NCBI GenBank assembly: GCA_009767595.1
Contig: VSDK01009060.1
Location: 154,889-218,888 of the forward strand
DNA from: Symbiodinium kawagutii
Taxonomy: Eukaryota; Sar; Dinophyceae; Suessiales; Symbiodiniaceae
Direction: 5' to 3'
DNA length: 64,000 nucleotides
Below, piece by piece: positions 34,601 through 39,340 of this stretch; position 1 is the first letter of the stretch, and the number at the start of each line of letters is the position of its first letter. Below the pieces are notes generated by a model that saw only the letters and a program-made list of their open reading frames with translations, did no database searches and had not been told where the DNA came from. The position numbers and the translations under genes are program-made.

Positions 34601-36894
34601 AGCTGGCAAACCCACAACCAACAACCAACAACCAACGACAACAACACCCGCAGCAAGGACGACAGCAAAAACCACAACCACCACCGCAAGCAACAGTAGG
34701 GATAGAGTTCATACAACCGAGAGAAATAAGCACAGGACGGCACGTAGGCCAGCGAGTAATCCAGCGATAGGATGGACCAACACCTGGAGTTGGGACCACC
34801 GAATTGCCACAAGATTCAAGGAACCCAGTTCTAAGCCAACGGGTGGCTCGAAAGCAACAAGGTCTGAGATCCAACGACTTTACCATCTTTACACCATCAT
34901 CAACTGCCACATGACGGTGACTGGTGATCCGAAAGGAACCCGTTGTGTCTTGATCCCAGGAGTTGACGGATAACGTTTCGCGGTACATCAAGGTTCAGAG
35001 GTGTCACTGCCTCATGGAAAAGAAAATGGCGTGGTGCATAGTTCAATGATTACGCAGCAGACACAGTGCTGCTTTCCGATCTCAGGTGACCACCTTTTCA
35101 TGTGTACTGGCTTTGCGGTTGATATTCATCATGCAGCTGCATACTAATATCATCCAATATCTTCATGATGGTAAGTGGTGGTTCATAATGCGGATGGCGA
35201 ACGATGGTTGGTGGTGACTCACGACAATGGATAACAATTGATAATGCCGACCGTTAGAATCACCCATCCTTTCATTGGTTTCTATTGACCAACATGCAAA
35301 GGATTCCTCAACATCAATATGTAAGAAGAAAGTTACGCTTGGCGCCAGAAAGAAAAGGCCGCCTCTGAGTGCAGTCCTCATGGTATCAGTGGTGAAACAA
35401 AACAGGCAGACCAGTTGGCTTGCAAATGCTAAATTGTTGTAACCAAGAGCAATAATGGCATCGCCTGAATGCTAGAAATGTAAGAACTGTAGCCATACAA
35501 CGGCAATACGCCCATCATCCTGGTTCATTCACGGTGGGAACCCAAGTATCCGAACAACTATGATAATTGTCAAGTGTCATGTCATAGTTGACCATTGAAT
35601 TACCATGATTGATGAACCTTGGTTGACCACGAGTTAACCATTAATCACTCACTATTAAGCATCAATCAACAATTATCCAACCACTGATTAGCAATTCATT
35701 GACTAACTGAATCCTAACTTAGTCTCCATTCATTAACTAAGCATGAACTAAACTTTAACTAGTCATTACCCACTACGAAGCCATTGTTAACCACCAGCAA
35801 CATCCCTACCACCTACATAGATCGCGTCAGGTCCATGGGGCCGCTGTGGGTGCTTTCTGGCGGAGTACGATGGCTCCACCAGAACAATAGATCGATACGT
35901 GATATATGTTTACGTATATGTATATTTAAATGTATATATATATACACATATATATCTGTGTGTGTATTTAATAAACACATATAAATACAAATGTGTCTTT
36001 ATATATTAGGTACAAAAAATATGTATCAACTTGATATATGTAAATGGCAAGCACCGTATTTCTATATATAATAAATTAGAGGTGGATGATCTAATCTATG
36101 CACAGATCATATAATACTATCATAATTATATCCATCACATATTACACAATGTATGCAAGCACCATATTTTTATGGTCGTGTATGTTTATTATCAAATGAT
36201 ATGCATGGATATAATGATAAGTCTCACAGACACTGTCAGCTATAGAATCTATAGCTGCGTGTATTCTCATGAAACTGAAACTTGACCATGTGGTCGGTCA
36301 ATCGCTTGTAGTTGATGATAACCTTTCCCAGGTCCTGTGACAAAATGCCATAGACGATGAGCTCGGTACAAACTGTTCCAAAACCTGAGTGCGTCGCAAC
36401 GTGGTCAGTTGTCCGCGGCAGTTCTCCGTTGTGATGTTGCTCGTCGCCAATGGACCATGGTCAACTTTGAACCATGTATAATGGATATCAATAGATATCA
36501 ATAGATATCAATAGATATCAATAGATATCAATAGATAATCTCTTCAACCATCTTCAACCAGCGCGTCATGGAGACTCTGTGGACGATCTCTCGTGGATGC
36601 CGAGTCAACGGCGCACCCAAACCAGAGGTCATCCCCACACCACGATTTTCGGGATCCCAAGAAAGGCGGATGGAAAAATGTAGAAAAAAACAGGTGAAAA
36701 CCATAGGAAAGCCTCGTAATTTTCATACTAACAAGCTATCATCCAGGTTTCCCATAGAATTTCTATGGGTACATCAGAGTTTCTGGTCGAATTTCCGATC
36801 CACCGTCATCTCTTGGGCCACCGCTGCGTCGAACTGCTTCCTCTTGAGCAGCATAGATCACATTGATGGCATCTTCCCGGAAGCGGTCGAAAAC
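820..36894 (-). CDS. ClpB/Hsp100-type AAA+ chaperone, partial: N domain and first AAA+ domain
   Basis: Hsp100 ATPases thread aggregated or tagged proteins through a hexameric ring. Exons in coding order: 36822-36894, 36559-36587(?), 34416-34447, 32272-32348, 12963-13051, [one or more not found], 8361-8419, 7290-7341, 6553-6637, 5158-5214, 4778-4811, 4307-4370, 4121-4152, 3219-3283, 2414-2439, 1999-2050, 820-903. The first AAA+ domain is read nearly without gaps: linker [17 protein letters not shown], Walker [40 protein letters not shown], Walker [52 protein letters not shown] and the arginine-finger segment ERRFQ. The N-domain assignment is weaker because that domain diverges. The rest of the protein lies past the left edge. 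The intron 13052-32271 contains the complete CoA-transferase gene on the same strand. ClpB and ClpC cannot be separated from this half alone. Confidence 0.8.
1999..2050 (-). CDS. Clp AAA+ domain 1 exon, arginine finger
   Basis: Reads [17 protein letters not shown]. The ERRF arginines are the conserved finger residues. Acceptor GGGAG|GT, donor GTGAAC. Confidence 0.93.
2414..2439 (-). CDS. Clp AAA+ domain 1 microexon (26 nt), sensor 1
   Basis: Reads VIGATTADE. This is the sensor-1 segment (IGATTxDEY). Acceptor GCAAG|GT, donor GTGCGC. Smallest exon found in the window. Confidence 0.88.
3058..3146. mobile_element. Short inverted-repeat element (MITE-like hairpin)
   Basis: A perfect 20-bp inverted repeat, AATGTTGGTTTCTGATTAGT at 3058-3077 and its complement at 3127-3146, with a 49-bp centre. 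It lies in a Clp intron. Confidence 0.75.
3219..3283 (-). CDS. Clp AAA+ domain 1 exon
   Basis: Reads [20 protein letters not shown] then LQ, the MDAxNxLKPALARGEL block. Acceptor GGCAG|GT, donor GTGCGG. Confidence 0.93.
4121..4152 (-). CDS. Clp AAA+ domain 1 microexon (32 nt)
   Basis: Reads [10 protein letters not shown], continuing Walker B as [12 protein letters not shown]. Acceptor CTGAG|GA, GC donor. Confidence 0.88.
4307..4370 (-). CDS. Clp AAA+ domain 1 exon with Walker B
   Basis: Reads [20 protein letters not shown] then E. LFIDE is Walker B; its second acidic residue codon is split by the intron. Acceptor CTGAG|GT, donor GTTGGC. Confidence 0.92.
4778..4811 (-). CDS. Clp AAA+ domain 1 microexon (34 nt)
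   Basis: Reads [11 protein letters not shown], the pore-loop block (K/T)YRGEFEERL that grips substrate. Acceptor CCAAG|GC, donor GTCTGAA, repeated at the next exon start. Confidence 0.92.
5015..5064. repeat. (CAT)n microsatellite
   Basis: About 15 CAT units in a Clp intron. Reading frames through it give poly-His or poly-Ser and are not genes. Confidence 0.95.
5158..5214 (-). CDS. Clp AAA+ domain 1 exon (57 nt)
   Basis: Reads [19 protein letters not shown], matching VPExLKGRRVLALDMGALVAG. Acceptor TTGCAG|GT. The donor GCTGGGA is repeated at the start of the next exon. Confidence 0.92.
6395..6500. repeat. AACC/ACCAACCTC-rich minisatellite
   Basis: Irregular repeats of CCAACC, CTCAACC and CTTAACC next to the donor side of the Walker A exon. 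Confidence 0.85.
6553..6637 (-). CDS. Clp AAA+ domain 1 exon with Walker A
   Basis: Reads [20 protein letters not shown] then AQRIANGQ. Walker A is GPPGVGKT where most ClpB/ClpC proteins have GEPGVGKT. Acceptor GTCAG|GA, GC donor. Confidence 0.95.
6768..6955. repeat. 32-bp minisatellite
   Basis: Unit TAGATGTTCGTGG followed by ATGTTCATGGATGTTTTCA, repeating every 32 bp from 6797, with shorter GTTCATGGAT subrepeats at each end. It lies just upstream (transcript sense) of the Walker A exon. Confidence 0.92.
7290..7341 (-). CDS. Clp AAA+ domain 1 exon
   Basis: Reads [18 protein letters not shown], the GRDEEIxRxIQxLxRRxKNN block. Acceptor TTTCAG|GT. The GTGCCG donor joins AA to G to give lysine before NNACLVG. 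Confidence 0.9.
8121..8260. mobile_element. MITE-like family 3 copy (partly duplicated inside)
   Basis: Ends GCTGTGGGTCAA and TATTGACCCA are inverted. Inside, the segment CCCTGGTTCCCCxATCATTAA occurs twice in tandem. Shares its interior with copies at 48.5, 51.9 and 52.4 kb. Confidence 0.75.
8361..8419 (-). CDS. Clp linker exon before AAA+ domain 1
   Basis: Reads [20 protein letters not shown]. This is the LTExAREGKLDPVIGR linker that precedes the first nucleotide-binding domain. The GTCGGG donor is clear; the 5' edge could be 8405 or 8419. Confidence 0.85.
8744..8843. mobile_element. MITE-like family 1 copy
   Basis: Starts CTGGTTGGTGGTT and ends AAACCACCAACCAG as inverted ends. The interior carries GAAAAATATGCTTGTCAACC. 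Confidence 0.85.
10236..10334. mobile_element. MITE-like family 1 copy
   Basis: Ends CTGGTTGGTGGTGTCAA and TTGAAACCACCAATCAG. Same interior as the 8.7 kb copy, but diverged. Confidence 0.82.
10925..11010. repeat. ACC/ACT trinucleotide microsatellite
   Basis: Degenerate (ACY)n tract followed at 11030-11070 by a TA/GTAT tract. Confidence 0.9.
11130..11285. mobile_element. SINE-like element with tRNA-type B box
   Basis: Contains GAGTTCGAACCCTCC, which fits the Pol III B-box consensus GWTCRANNC. It is followed by GGAGCTC, a CCCTTTAAAGG segment and CCCCTGGCTCCTG. Relatives at 50.3 and 55.5 kb share the downstream half. Confidence 0.5.
12228..12292. repeat. 13-bp minisatellite (GATTGATGATAGT)n
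   Basis: About five near-perfect copies. Confidence 0.93.
12836..12945. repeat. ATC/CAACC-rich microsatellite
   Basis: Irregular CATCATCAT and CAACAATC runs at the donor side of the 13.0 kb Clp exon. Confidence 0.8.
12963..13051 (-). CDS. Clp N-domain exon, second repeat
   Basis: Reads [20 protein letters not shown] then [10 protein letters not shown]. Compare the family pattern PxSxxxxRVLxxAxxxAxxxG. Acceptor CGCAG|GC, donor GTGAGC. It is separated from the preceding Clp exon by 19.2 kb that hold the CoA-transferase gene. Confidence 0.65.
13052..14894. other. Region between the CoA-transferase stop and the next Clp exon
   Basis: 1.8 kb with no recognised coding block. Holds part of a family 3/family 2 repeat around 13190-13260, many GGTTGAT/ATCAACC words and a partial family-1 MITE near 14443-14515. 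If the CoA-transferase is transcribed separately, its 3' end must lie here. Confidence 0.6.
14895..15257 (-). CDS. CoA-transferase exon 15 (terminal)
   Basis: Longest exon, 120 codons plus stop. Reads [15 protein letters not shown], then [57 protein letters not shown] and LMDERIF. About 14 residues follow the point where bacterial homologues end, so the tail is either lineage-specific or an unrecognised splice. Confidence 0.95.
   Translation of the reverse strand: MVFLGTFTVGLKIAVASGQPQICREGHSHKFLRHVEQVTFSGDYATARRQDVLYITERCVFALTQQGMELIEIAPGMDLERDILAQMDFRPVIDRDKLRLMDERIFRESLMHLSLKTARL
14895..30970 (-). CDS. Acetate/propionate-type CoA-transferase (YdiF/Pct family), complete gene of 15 exons
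   Basis: Class I CoA-transferase that would move CoA between short-chain acyl-CoA and a free acid such as acetate or propionate. Exons: 30886-30970, 30055-30132, 28523-28564, 27829-27890, 26616-26739, 24793-24874, 23690-23773, 19498-19630, 19190-19237, 18322-18450, 18018-18129, 17629-17733, 17111-17154, 15850-15930, 14895-15257. They sum to 1572 nt (523 residues plus stop), close to the about 530 of bacterial YdiF, and every junction keeps frame. Recognisable blocks in order are [106 protein letters not shown] and [20 protein letters not shown]. By family knowledge the glutamate of TAEPG is the catalytic residue that forms the glutamyl-CoA thioester. I see no clear targeting peptide. Donors, as placed, are 4 GT, 6 GC and 4 GA, and all acceptors are AG|G. 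The whole gene lies between Clp exons on the same strand. The exact substrate cannot be told. Confidence 0.93.
15850..15930 (-). CDS. CoA-transferase exon 14
   Basis: Reads [20 protein letters not shown] then ISQNAQK. Acceptor CTAG|GG, GT donor. Confidence 0.93.
17111..17154 (-). CDS. CoA-transferase exon 13 (44 nt)
   Basis: Reads [15 protein letters not shown] with the first codon split from exon 12. The GC donor after CAG leads in phase 0 to GNVNVSKFG of exon 14. Confidence 0.9.
17201..17304. mobile_element. Diverged MITE-like family 1 copy
   Basis: Ends CTGCTTGGTGGTTGTA and TTGAAACCACCAACCAA, inside the CoA-transferase intron between exons 12 and 13. Confidence 0.65.
17629..17733 (-). 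CDS. CoA-transferase exon 12
   Basis: Reads [20 protein letters not shown], then [15 protein letters not shown], continuing directly from the catalytic block. GC donor. Confidence 0.93.
18018..18129 (-). CDS. CoA-transferase exon 11 (catalytic Glu)
   Basis: Reads [20 protein letters not shown], then [17 protein letters not shown]. The last glutamate aligns with the catalytic residue of the family. GC donor. Confidence 0.95.
18322..18450 (-). CDS. CoA-transferase exon 10
   Basis: Reads [20 protein letters not shown] then [20 protein letters not shown] and AAM. Acceptor GGAG|GA and GA donor (ATG|GAATCT). Confidence 0.92.
19190..19237 (-). CDS. CoA-transferase exon 9 (48 nt)
   Basis: Reads [16 protein letters not shown]. 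Too short to appear as an ORF; found by searching for the missing family block. Acceptor GGCAG|GT, GA donor (CCT|GATCC). Confidence 0.9.
19498..19630 (-). CDS. CoA-transferase exon 8
   Basis: Reads [20 protein letters not shown], then [20 protein letters not shown] and HPRR. Acceptor GTGAG|GA, GC donor. Confidence 0.92.
19704..19773. repeat. Left inverted repeat flanking the satellite block
   Basis: Three tandem units of the type GGGTCATTTTGGCACACA then GGATAAG. It is the inverted, diverged counterpart of 23164-23232. Confidence 0.8.
19828..22522. repeat. Satellite array, about 123-bp monomer with higher-order structure
   Basis: About 22 monomers, each with CCATGAxTATAGATCCGTCC, GGTGGGA, a variable 60-bp segment and AAAATTGCCACCCCCATGG then AACATTGCATGCATCG. 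Four monomer types (A, B, C, D) follow in the order ABCD three times (period about 490 bp), then AB, A'B', A'B', AB, CD, and then the gap. The two A'B' dimers are nearly identical over about 248 bp. It lies in the intron between CoA-transferase exons 7 and 8. Frames through it are repeats, not genes. Confidence 0.95.
22523..22866. other. Assembly gap (344 N)
   Basis: Run of N at the junction between the 123-bp satellite array and the octamer minisatellite, a place where assembly through repeats would fail. The true length is unknown. It lies inside the CoA-transferase intron 23689-19631. Long frames drawn through it are artefacts. Confidence 1.
22867..23050. repeat. Octamer minisatellite (AGAAACCG)n with 64-bp higher order
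   Basis: Eight-base units AGAAACCG with variants GAGACCG, AAACTGGG and AAACCACG. The variant pattern recurs every 64 bp (8 units). Because 8 is not a multiple of 3, all frames stay open; these are artefacts. Confidence 0.95.
23164..23232. repeat. Right inverted repeat flanking the satellite block
   Basis: On the minus strand this is three units GGGTCGTTTTGGCACGCG with GATAAG spacers, keeping CpG where the 19.7 kb copy has CpA. Confidence 0.8.
23370..23420. repeat. (GTC)n(ATC)n microsatellite
   Basis: CGTCGTCGT tract passing into CATCATCAT. Confidence 0.93.
23690..23773 (-). CDS. CoA-transferase exon 7
   Basis: Reads [20 protein letters not shown] then GTTADVDG. Joins in frame to NITMEKEAL of exon 8 only through a GA donor (GG|GAACC). 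The 4-kb intron that follows holds the satellite array. Confidence 0.92.
24793..24874 (-). CDS. CoA-transferase exon 6
   Basis: Reads [20 protein letters not shown] then EIVERIE, matching the family GTFVDPRLGGGK region. Acceptor CAAG|GC, donor GTGGCC. Confidence 0.92.
25182..25324. mobile_element. MITE-like family 1 copy with internal insertion
   Basis: Starts CTGGTTGGTGGTTTCAA and ends CAAAACCACCAGC. It is about 40 bp longer than other copies, with a duplicated TTTTGTCAACC segment inside. Confidence 0.75.
26616..26739 (-). CDS. CoA-transferase exon 5
   Basis: Reads [20 protein letters not shown], then [22 protein letters not shown]. This is the strongest single match in the window. Acceptor GAG|GT; a GC donor is needed to join to the next exon in frame. 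Confidence 0.95.
27829..27890 (-). CDS. CoA-transferase exon 4
   Basis: Reads [20 protein letters not shown], equivalent to the family motif LNHFAHEGLVKRVIGGHWG. Acceptor AAAAAG|GT, donor GTTTCT. Confidence 0.92.
28360..28440. repeat. (CAT)n/(CAG)n compound microsatellite
   Basis: CATCATCAT, then CAGCAGCAG, then CATCATCAT, close to CoA-transferase exon 3. Confidence 0.93.
28523..28564 (-). CDS. CoA-transferase exon 3
   Basis: Reads [13 protein letters not shown], matching the family block LTLVYAAGQG. The acceptor CTTAG|GC is clear. The 3' end is uncertain: a GA donor keeps frame but leaves the loop about three residues shorter than usual. Confidence 0.8.
28629..28684. repeat. (CAA)n microsatellite
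   Basis: About 18 perfect CAA units just upstream (transcript sense) of CoA-transferase exon 3. Confidence 0.96.
30055..30132 (-). CDS. CoA-transferase exon 2
   Basis: Reads [20 protein letters not shown] then HESGQPR. This is the glycine-rich loop and first substrate-domain helix. Acceptor CCCCCAG|GT, donor GTCACT. Confidence 0.9.
30886..30970 (-). CDS. CoA-transferase exon 1 (start codon)
   Basis: ATG at 30970-30968 opens [20 protein letters not shown], followed by QDGSTVAT. This matches the N-terminal helix and turn of the family. The exon ends ACA G with a GC donor. An additional upstream exon cannot be excluded. Confidence 0.85.
30971..32271. other. Region upstream of the CoA-transferase start
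   Basis: 1.3 kb between the CoA-transferase ATG and the 32.3 kb Clp exon. Consists of GGTTGATGATGG-type words and a CCAACCAACC tract (32140-32230). I recognise no promoter motif; dinoflagellates commonly lack TATA boxes. Any 5' leader exon would lie here. Confidence 0.5.
32272..32348 (-). CDS. Probable Clp N-domain exon
   Basis: Reads [20 protein letters not shown] then VVDSP. It resembles the helix before the second N-domain repeat (LRxxxxxALxRLPxVxG). It ends with one base of a codon, exactly the phase the 13.0 kb exon needs. Acceptor GGCCAG|GC, donor GTGTAG. Confidence 0.6.
34416..34447 (-). CDS. Probable Clp N-domain exon (32 nt)
   Basis: Reads [10 protein letters not shown]. It fits the loop and helix after the HLLLALL block (for example EGGSVxxLL). 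Acceptor GCCAG|GA; a GC donor joins it in frame to the 32.3 kb exon. Confidence 0.45.
34535..34700. repeat. CAA/CAGCAGC/ACCAACA-rich tract
   Basis: Contains four to five copies of the heptamer CAGCAGC between CAACAAC runs. Minus-strand frames through it look membrane-like (Leu/Val/Cys-rich) but are low-complexity artefacts. Confidence 0.85.
35885..36190. repeat. AT-rich island
   Basis: TATATA, TGTGTG and ATAAATAC runs, with almost no G or C for 300 bp. Confidence 0.8.
36480..36537. repeat. Decamer repeat (ATAGATATCA)n
   Basis: Five perfect copies with an internal GATATC palindrome, just downstream (transcript sense) of the possible 36.57 kb microexon. Confidence 0.93.
36559..36587 (-). CDS. 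Possible Clp N-domain microexon
   Basis: Reads RPQSLHDAL, which could stand for the PEHLLLAL block. Phase fits both neighbours with a GTTGAA donor. The acceptor is AG|A rather than AG|G, so this call is tentative. Confidence 0.35.
36822..36894 (-). CDS. Clp N-domain exon, first helix
   Basis: Reads [20 protein letters not shown] then VRRS. This matches the F-ERFTEKAxxVIxLAQEEARR start of Clp N domains. Acceptor TCCCAG|GT; the GTGGCC donor leaves one base of a codon. An earlier exon must supply the start. Confidence 0.75.
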
Positions 36895-36911
36895 CTGGGA
36901 AGAAGCTTAAG

Positions 36912-36912
36912 C

Positions 36913-36956
<44 letters not shown>

Positions 36957-36995
36957 GAACAAGAACAACACAAACAACAACAACAAGAACAACAA
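36912..36995. repeat. (AAC)n microsatellite
   Basis: Perfect then degenerate AAC units immediately upstream (transcript sense) of the 36.8 kb Clp exon. The poly-Asn plus-strand frame is an artefact. Confidence 0.95.
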
Positions 36996-38090
36996 GGACA
37001 TGGCACCAATTTGTTGGTCTCCAAGCTTTATGGTGAGGTTCAAAACCCATCCAACTGGTGAGTTTGATCAACATCAGTGCATTGGTTGCTGGTGAGTGTT
37101 AGTTTTCTTTCCAATCAACTCGCACCAAATGCAGTTCAAGCAAACATATTTATTGACTGATTGGTTGACAGTGAAACAAAAAAGGAATACCCAAAACTTC
37201 ATGGGGTGTCATGAAATGGATTCAAGAACAGCATTCCCTGATTTAGCGTATGCATTGCATCCAACAGGTATGAGTCAAAACTATTCGTTCATATCCATAA
37301 ATCGGATAAATCGCCGAAAGGGCATGTTCACTTACTTCATCCAAAGGTACCCTCTGCCACTTGATACTGCTCGCAAATTTGGAAAAGAAGTGATGCAAAT
37401 GTTCATGAACTGTCTTGTGAAAACAAGCAACAGGTGAACACCATAAACCAGCGCCTCCGCAGGGTCAATGAAAACCTGGTTTGTTCATAGCATTTTAGCA
37501 TGGAAGCATCACTTTTTGGAGGGTACCTGATCATGCCAGGCTTCTAAATTCATCGCTTAACATCAGTCCCGGTCATCACTGAGCGATCCAAGAAGTCCCT
37601 TCTGGGCTTTGGGCCCTGCAGGCCACTTGGCGTACCTAGCAGTGTCACTCCCGGATGACGATCAGTGGCTGCCATGGATGGAGAATCTTGAATGTGCCAT
37701 AGAATGACACATTCGAAGCATGGGTATTTGCGAGATTCTCATCACACAGAATGCATCGATTCATCGATGGATATGATACAAGAAGGTAAGAAGGATCAAG
37801 AAGGCAGACAGTGCATGATTAAGAGAAGCAGAGGTACAACTAGCAACCATGGGTGAACTCTTATTCATCTCCTGAGATTCAGGAACAACTGCGCTGCCTG
37901 TGTCGGGTCAGTGATAATGTCCCAGTGTCTGCAAGAAACCCTCGGTTTCTCCAGTGGGTCCATCCTTTCTCCCACCGTGGCACATGCTCATGGTGCTTCA
38001 ACAAGAAGCACCAGACTCAAGACCGCAGATACACCAACAATGATCCTCTCACTTATTGGTCAATAGGTCACCTTAGTTCATGACCAACCT

Positions 38091-38190
38091 GGTGGTTCCT
38101 CAGAATAGGGGTACCCCCAGTTATCATCCTTTATAGGTAATATACCAACCATTTATAGCTATAAACCAACCATCTATAAACTTATGGACC
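38091..38190. mobile_element. MITE-like family 2 copy, diverged
   Basis: Begins GGTTCCTCAGAATAGGGGTA then CCCCCAGTTATCATCC; the opposite end is not clear. Related to the 44.7 and 49.8 kb copies. Confidence 0.5.
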
Positions 38191-38419
38191 ATTTATAGGC
38201 ATAGGTAATATTTGGTAATAAACCAACCATTTGTCCATGACCAACCTGAACAACCCATGGACCAGGCCAGTGTTTGTGGTTCGACAGCTCCCATATCCAC
38301 CGGGCTTTTGCCATCCAAGGTCACCGGTGCGGATGTAGCACCTGGACCACCAACAGTGGATTCTGGAGAACCGCCTGGGGTTGATGATAAAAGCCGAAGC
38401 CACAGGTGAAACCACATTC

Positions 38420-38725
38420 ATGTCATAATTGATGTATATGTTGGTCTATCTATTCATTTATGTTTAATGTATTCGTCTATTTATGTATTTACTTATATAT
38501 ATATATATTTCTTTATTGATTCATTTATTCTCATTTATTTATGTATCTATTTGTCTGTTTATGTATGTAGATATAGAAAAATAGATATAAATGTATAAAT
38601 GTAAAAACATACAGATGTAAATATATATATATATACATAATGAAAACATTGATAAGAAACATAGGGACAATAATGATAATAATGATATATAATAATAATA
38701 ACAACAATAACAACATCAGTATGTA
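38420..38725. repeat. AT-rich island
   Basis: TTTATT, TATATA and TAATAATAA runs over about 300 bp. Confidence 0.8.
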
Positions 38726-39095
38726 CTTATGATATATAGATACATAAATGGATACTCCTCTATGTGGCTGATGGGTATATCCCCGACCGTTGTTGGTTGT
38801 TATCCCTTACTATCAACCATTCATATTGACCCATCACCATCTCATGATCCCAAAGCCCCAGTGTCTCCAATCCCAAGACCGCCCCGCGTAAACGCGTGCT
38901 CGGCTTCTCCGCTCCACCTGATGGACGTCGACCCGCTTTGCGCCTGCGCCGAAGTACGATGGTGCAAGGCTATGTTGGCCGATCTGACCAACGGATGGTT
39001 GGTGGTTTCAACCCATCGCTAACTGGCGATTAATAGTGGTTAAGAATGGTTAGATATGGTTAGATATGGTTACAATGGTTGATAATGATCAATAC

Positions 39096-39195
39096 CTGGT
39101 TGGTGGTTGACCCACCACCTTGAAAAATATGCTTGTCAACCAAACATTTGTTCACAATCACATGTGGGAAAATAGAAAATGTTTGAAACCAGCAA
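39096..39195. mobile_element. MITE-like family 1 copy
   Basis: Ends CTGGTTGGTGGTTGA and TTTGAAACCAGCAAC. Upstream it carries the GGTTAGATATGGTTACAATG extension also found at 47.0 and 56.3 kb. Confidence 0.82.
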
Positions 39196-39238
39196 CTTAT
39201 GGTATGGTCGATACTTGTCAACTCTATGATTCATATAT

Positions 39239-39340
39239 GGTGGTTTCCCAAAATAAGGAACCCTAAAGTATGATTGGTTTATTACTACAAGTGATAAGGA
39301 TGGGATGATTTGGTGGGTATACACTCCCATTTTGACTGAG
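39239..39340. mobile_element. MITE-like family 2 copy
   Basis: Starts GGTGGTTTCCCAAAATAAGG and ends GGGTATACACTCCCATTTTG; the interior has GATTGGTTTATTACTACAA, as in the 44.7 kb copy. Confidence 0.65.

Larger units (their letters stand above)
32349..36821. other. Clp 5' intronic region
   Basis: Apart from the short exons at 34.4 and 36.6 kb, I see AT-rich tracts (34090-34290, 35900-36190), the microsatellites listed separately and a 3-copy TGGATCCTAGGG repeat at about 33250-33290. No other recognised coding block. Confidence 0.5.

Noticed and set aside
34188..34991. 267-codon minus-strand frame rich in Leu, Cys and Val that looks like membrane segments
   Set aside because: It spans the CAA/CAGCAGC low-complexity tract and an AT-rich tail. 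Only the 32-nt segment at 34416-34447 has a plausible role, and in another frame.
36568..37095. 175-codon plus-strand frame with poly-Asn
   Set aside because: It is antisense to the Clp N-domain exon and runs through an AAC microsatellite.
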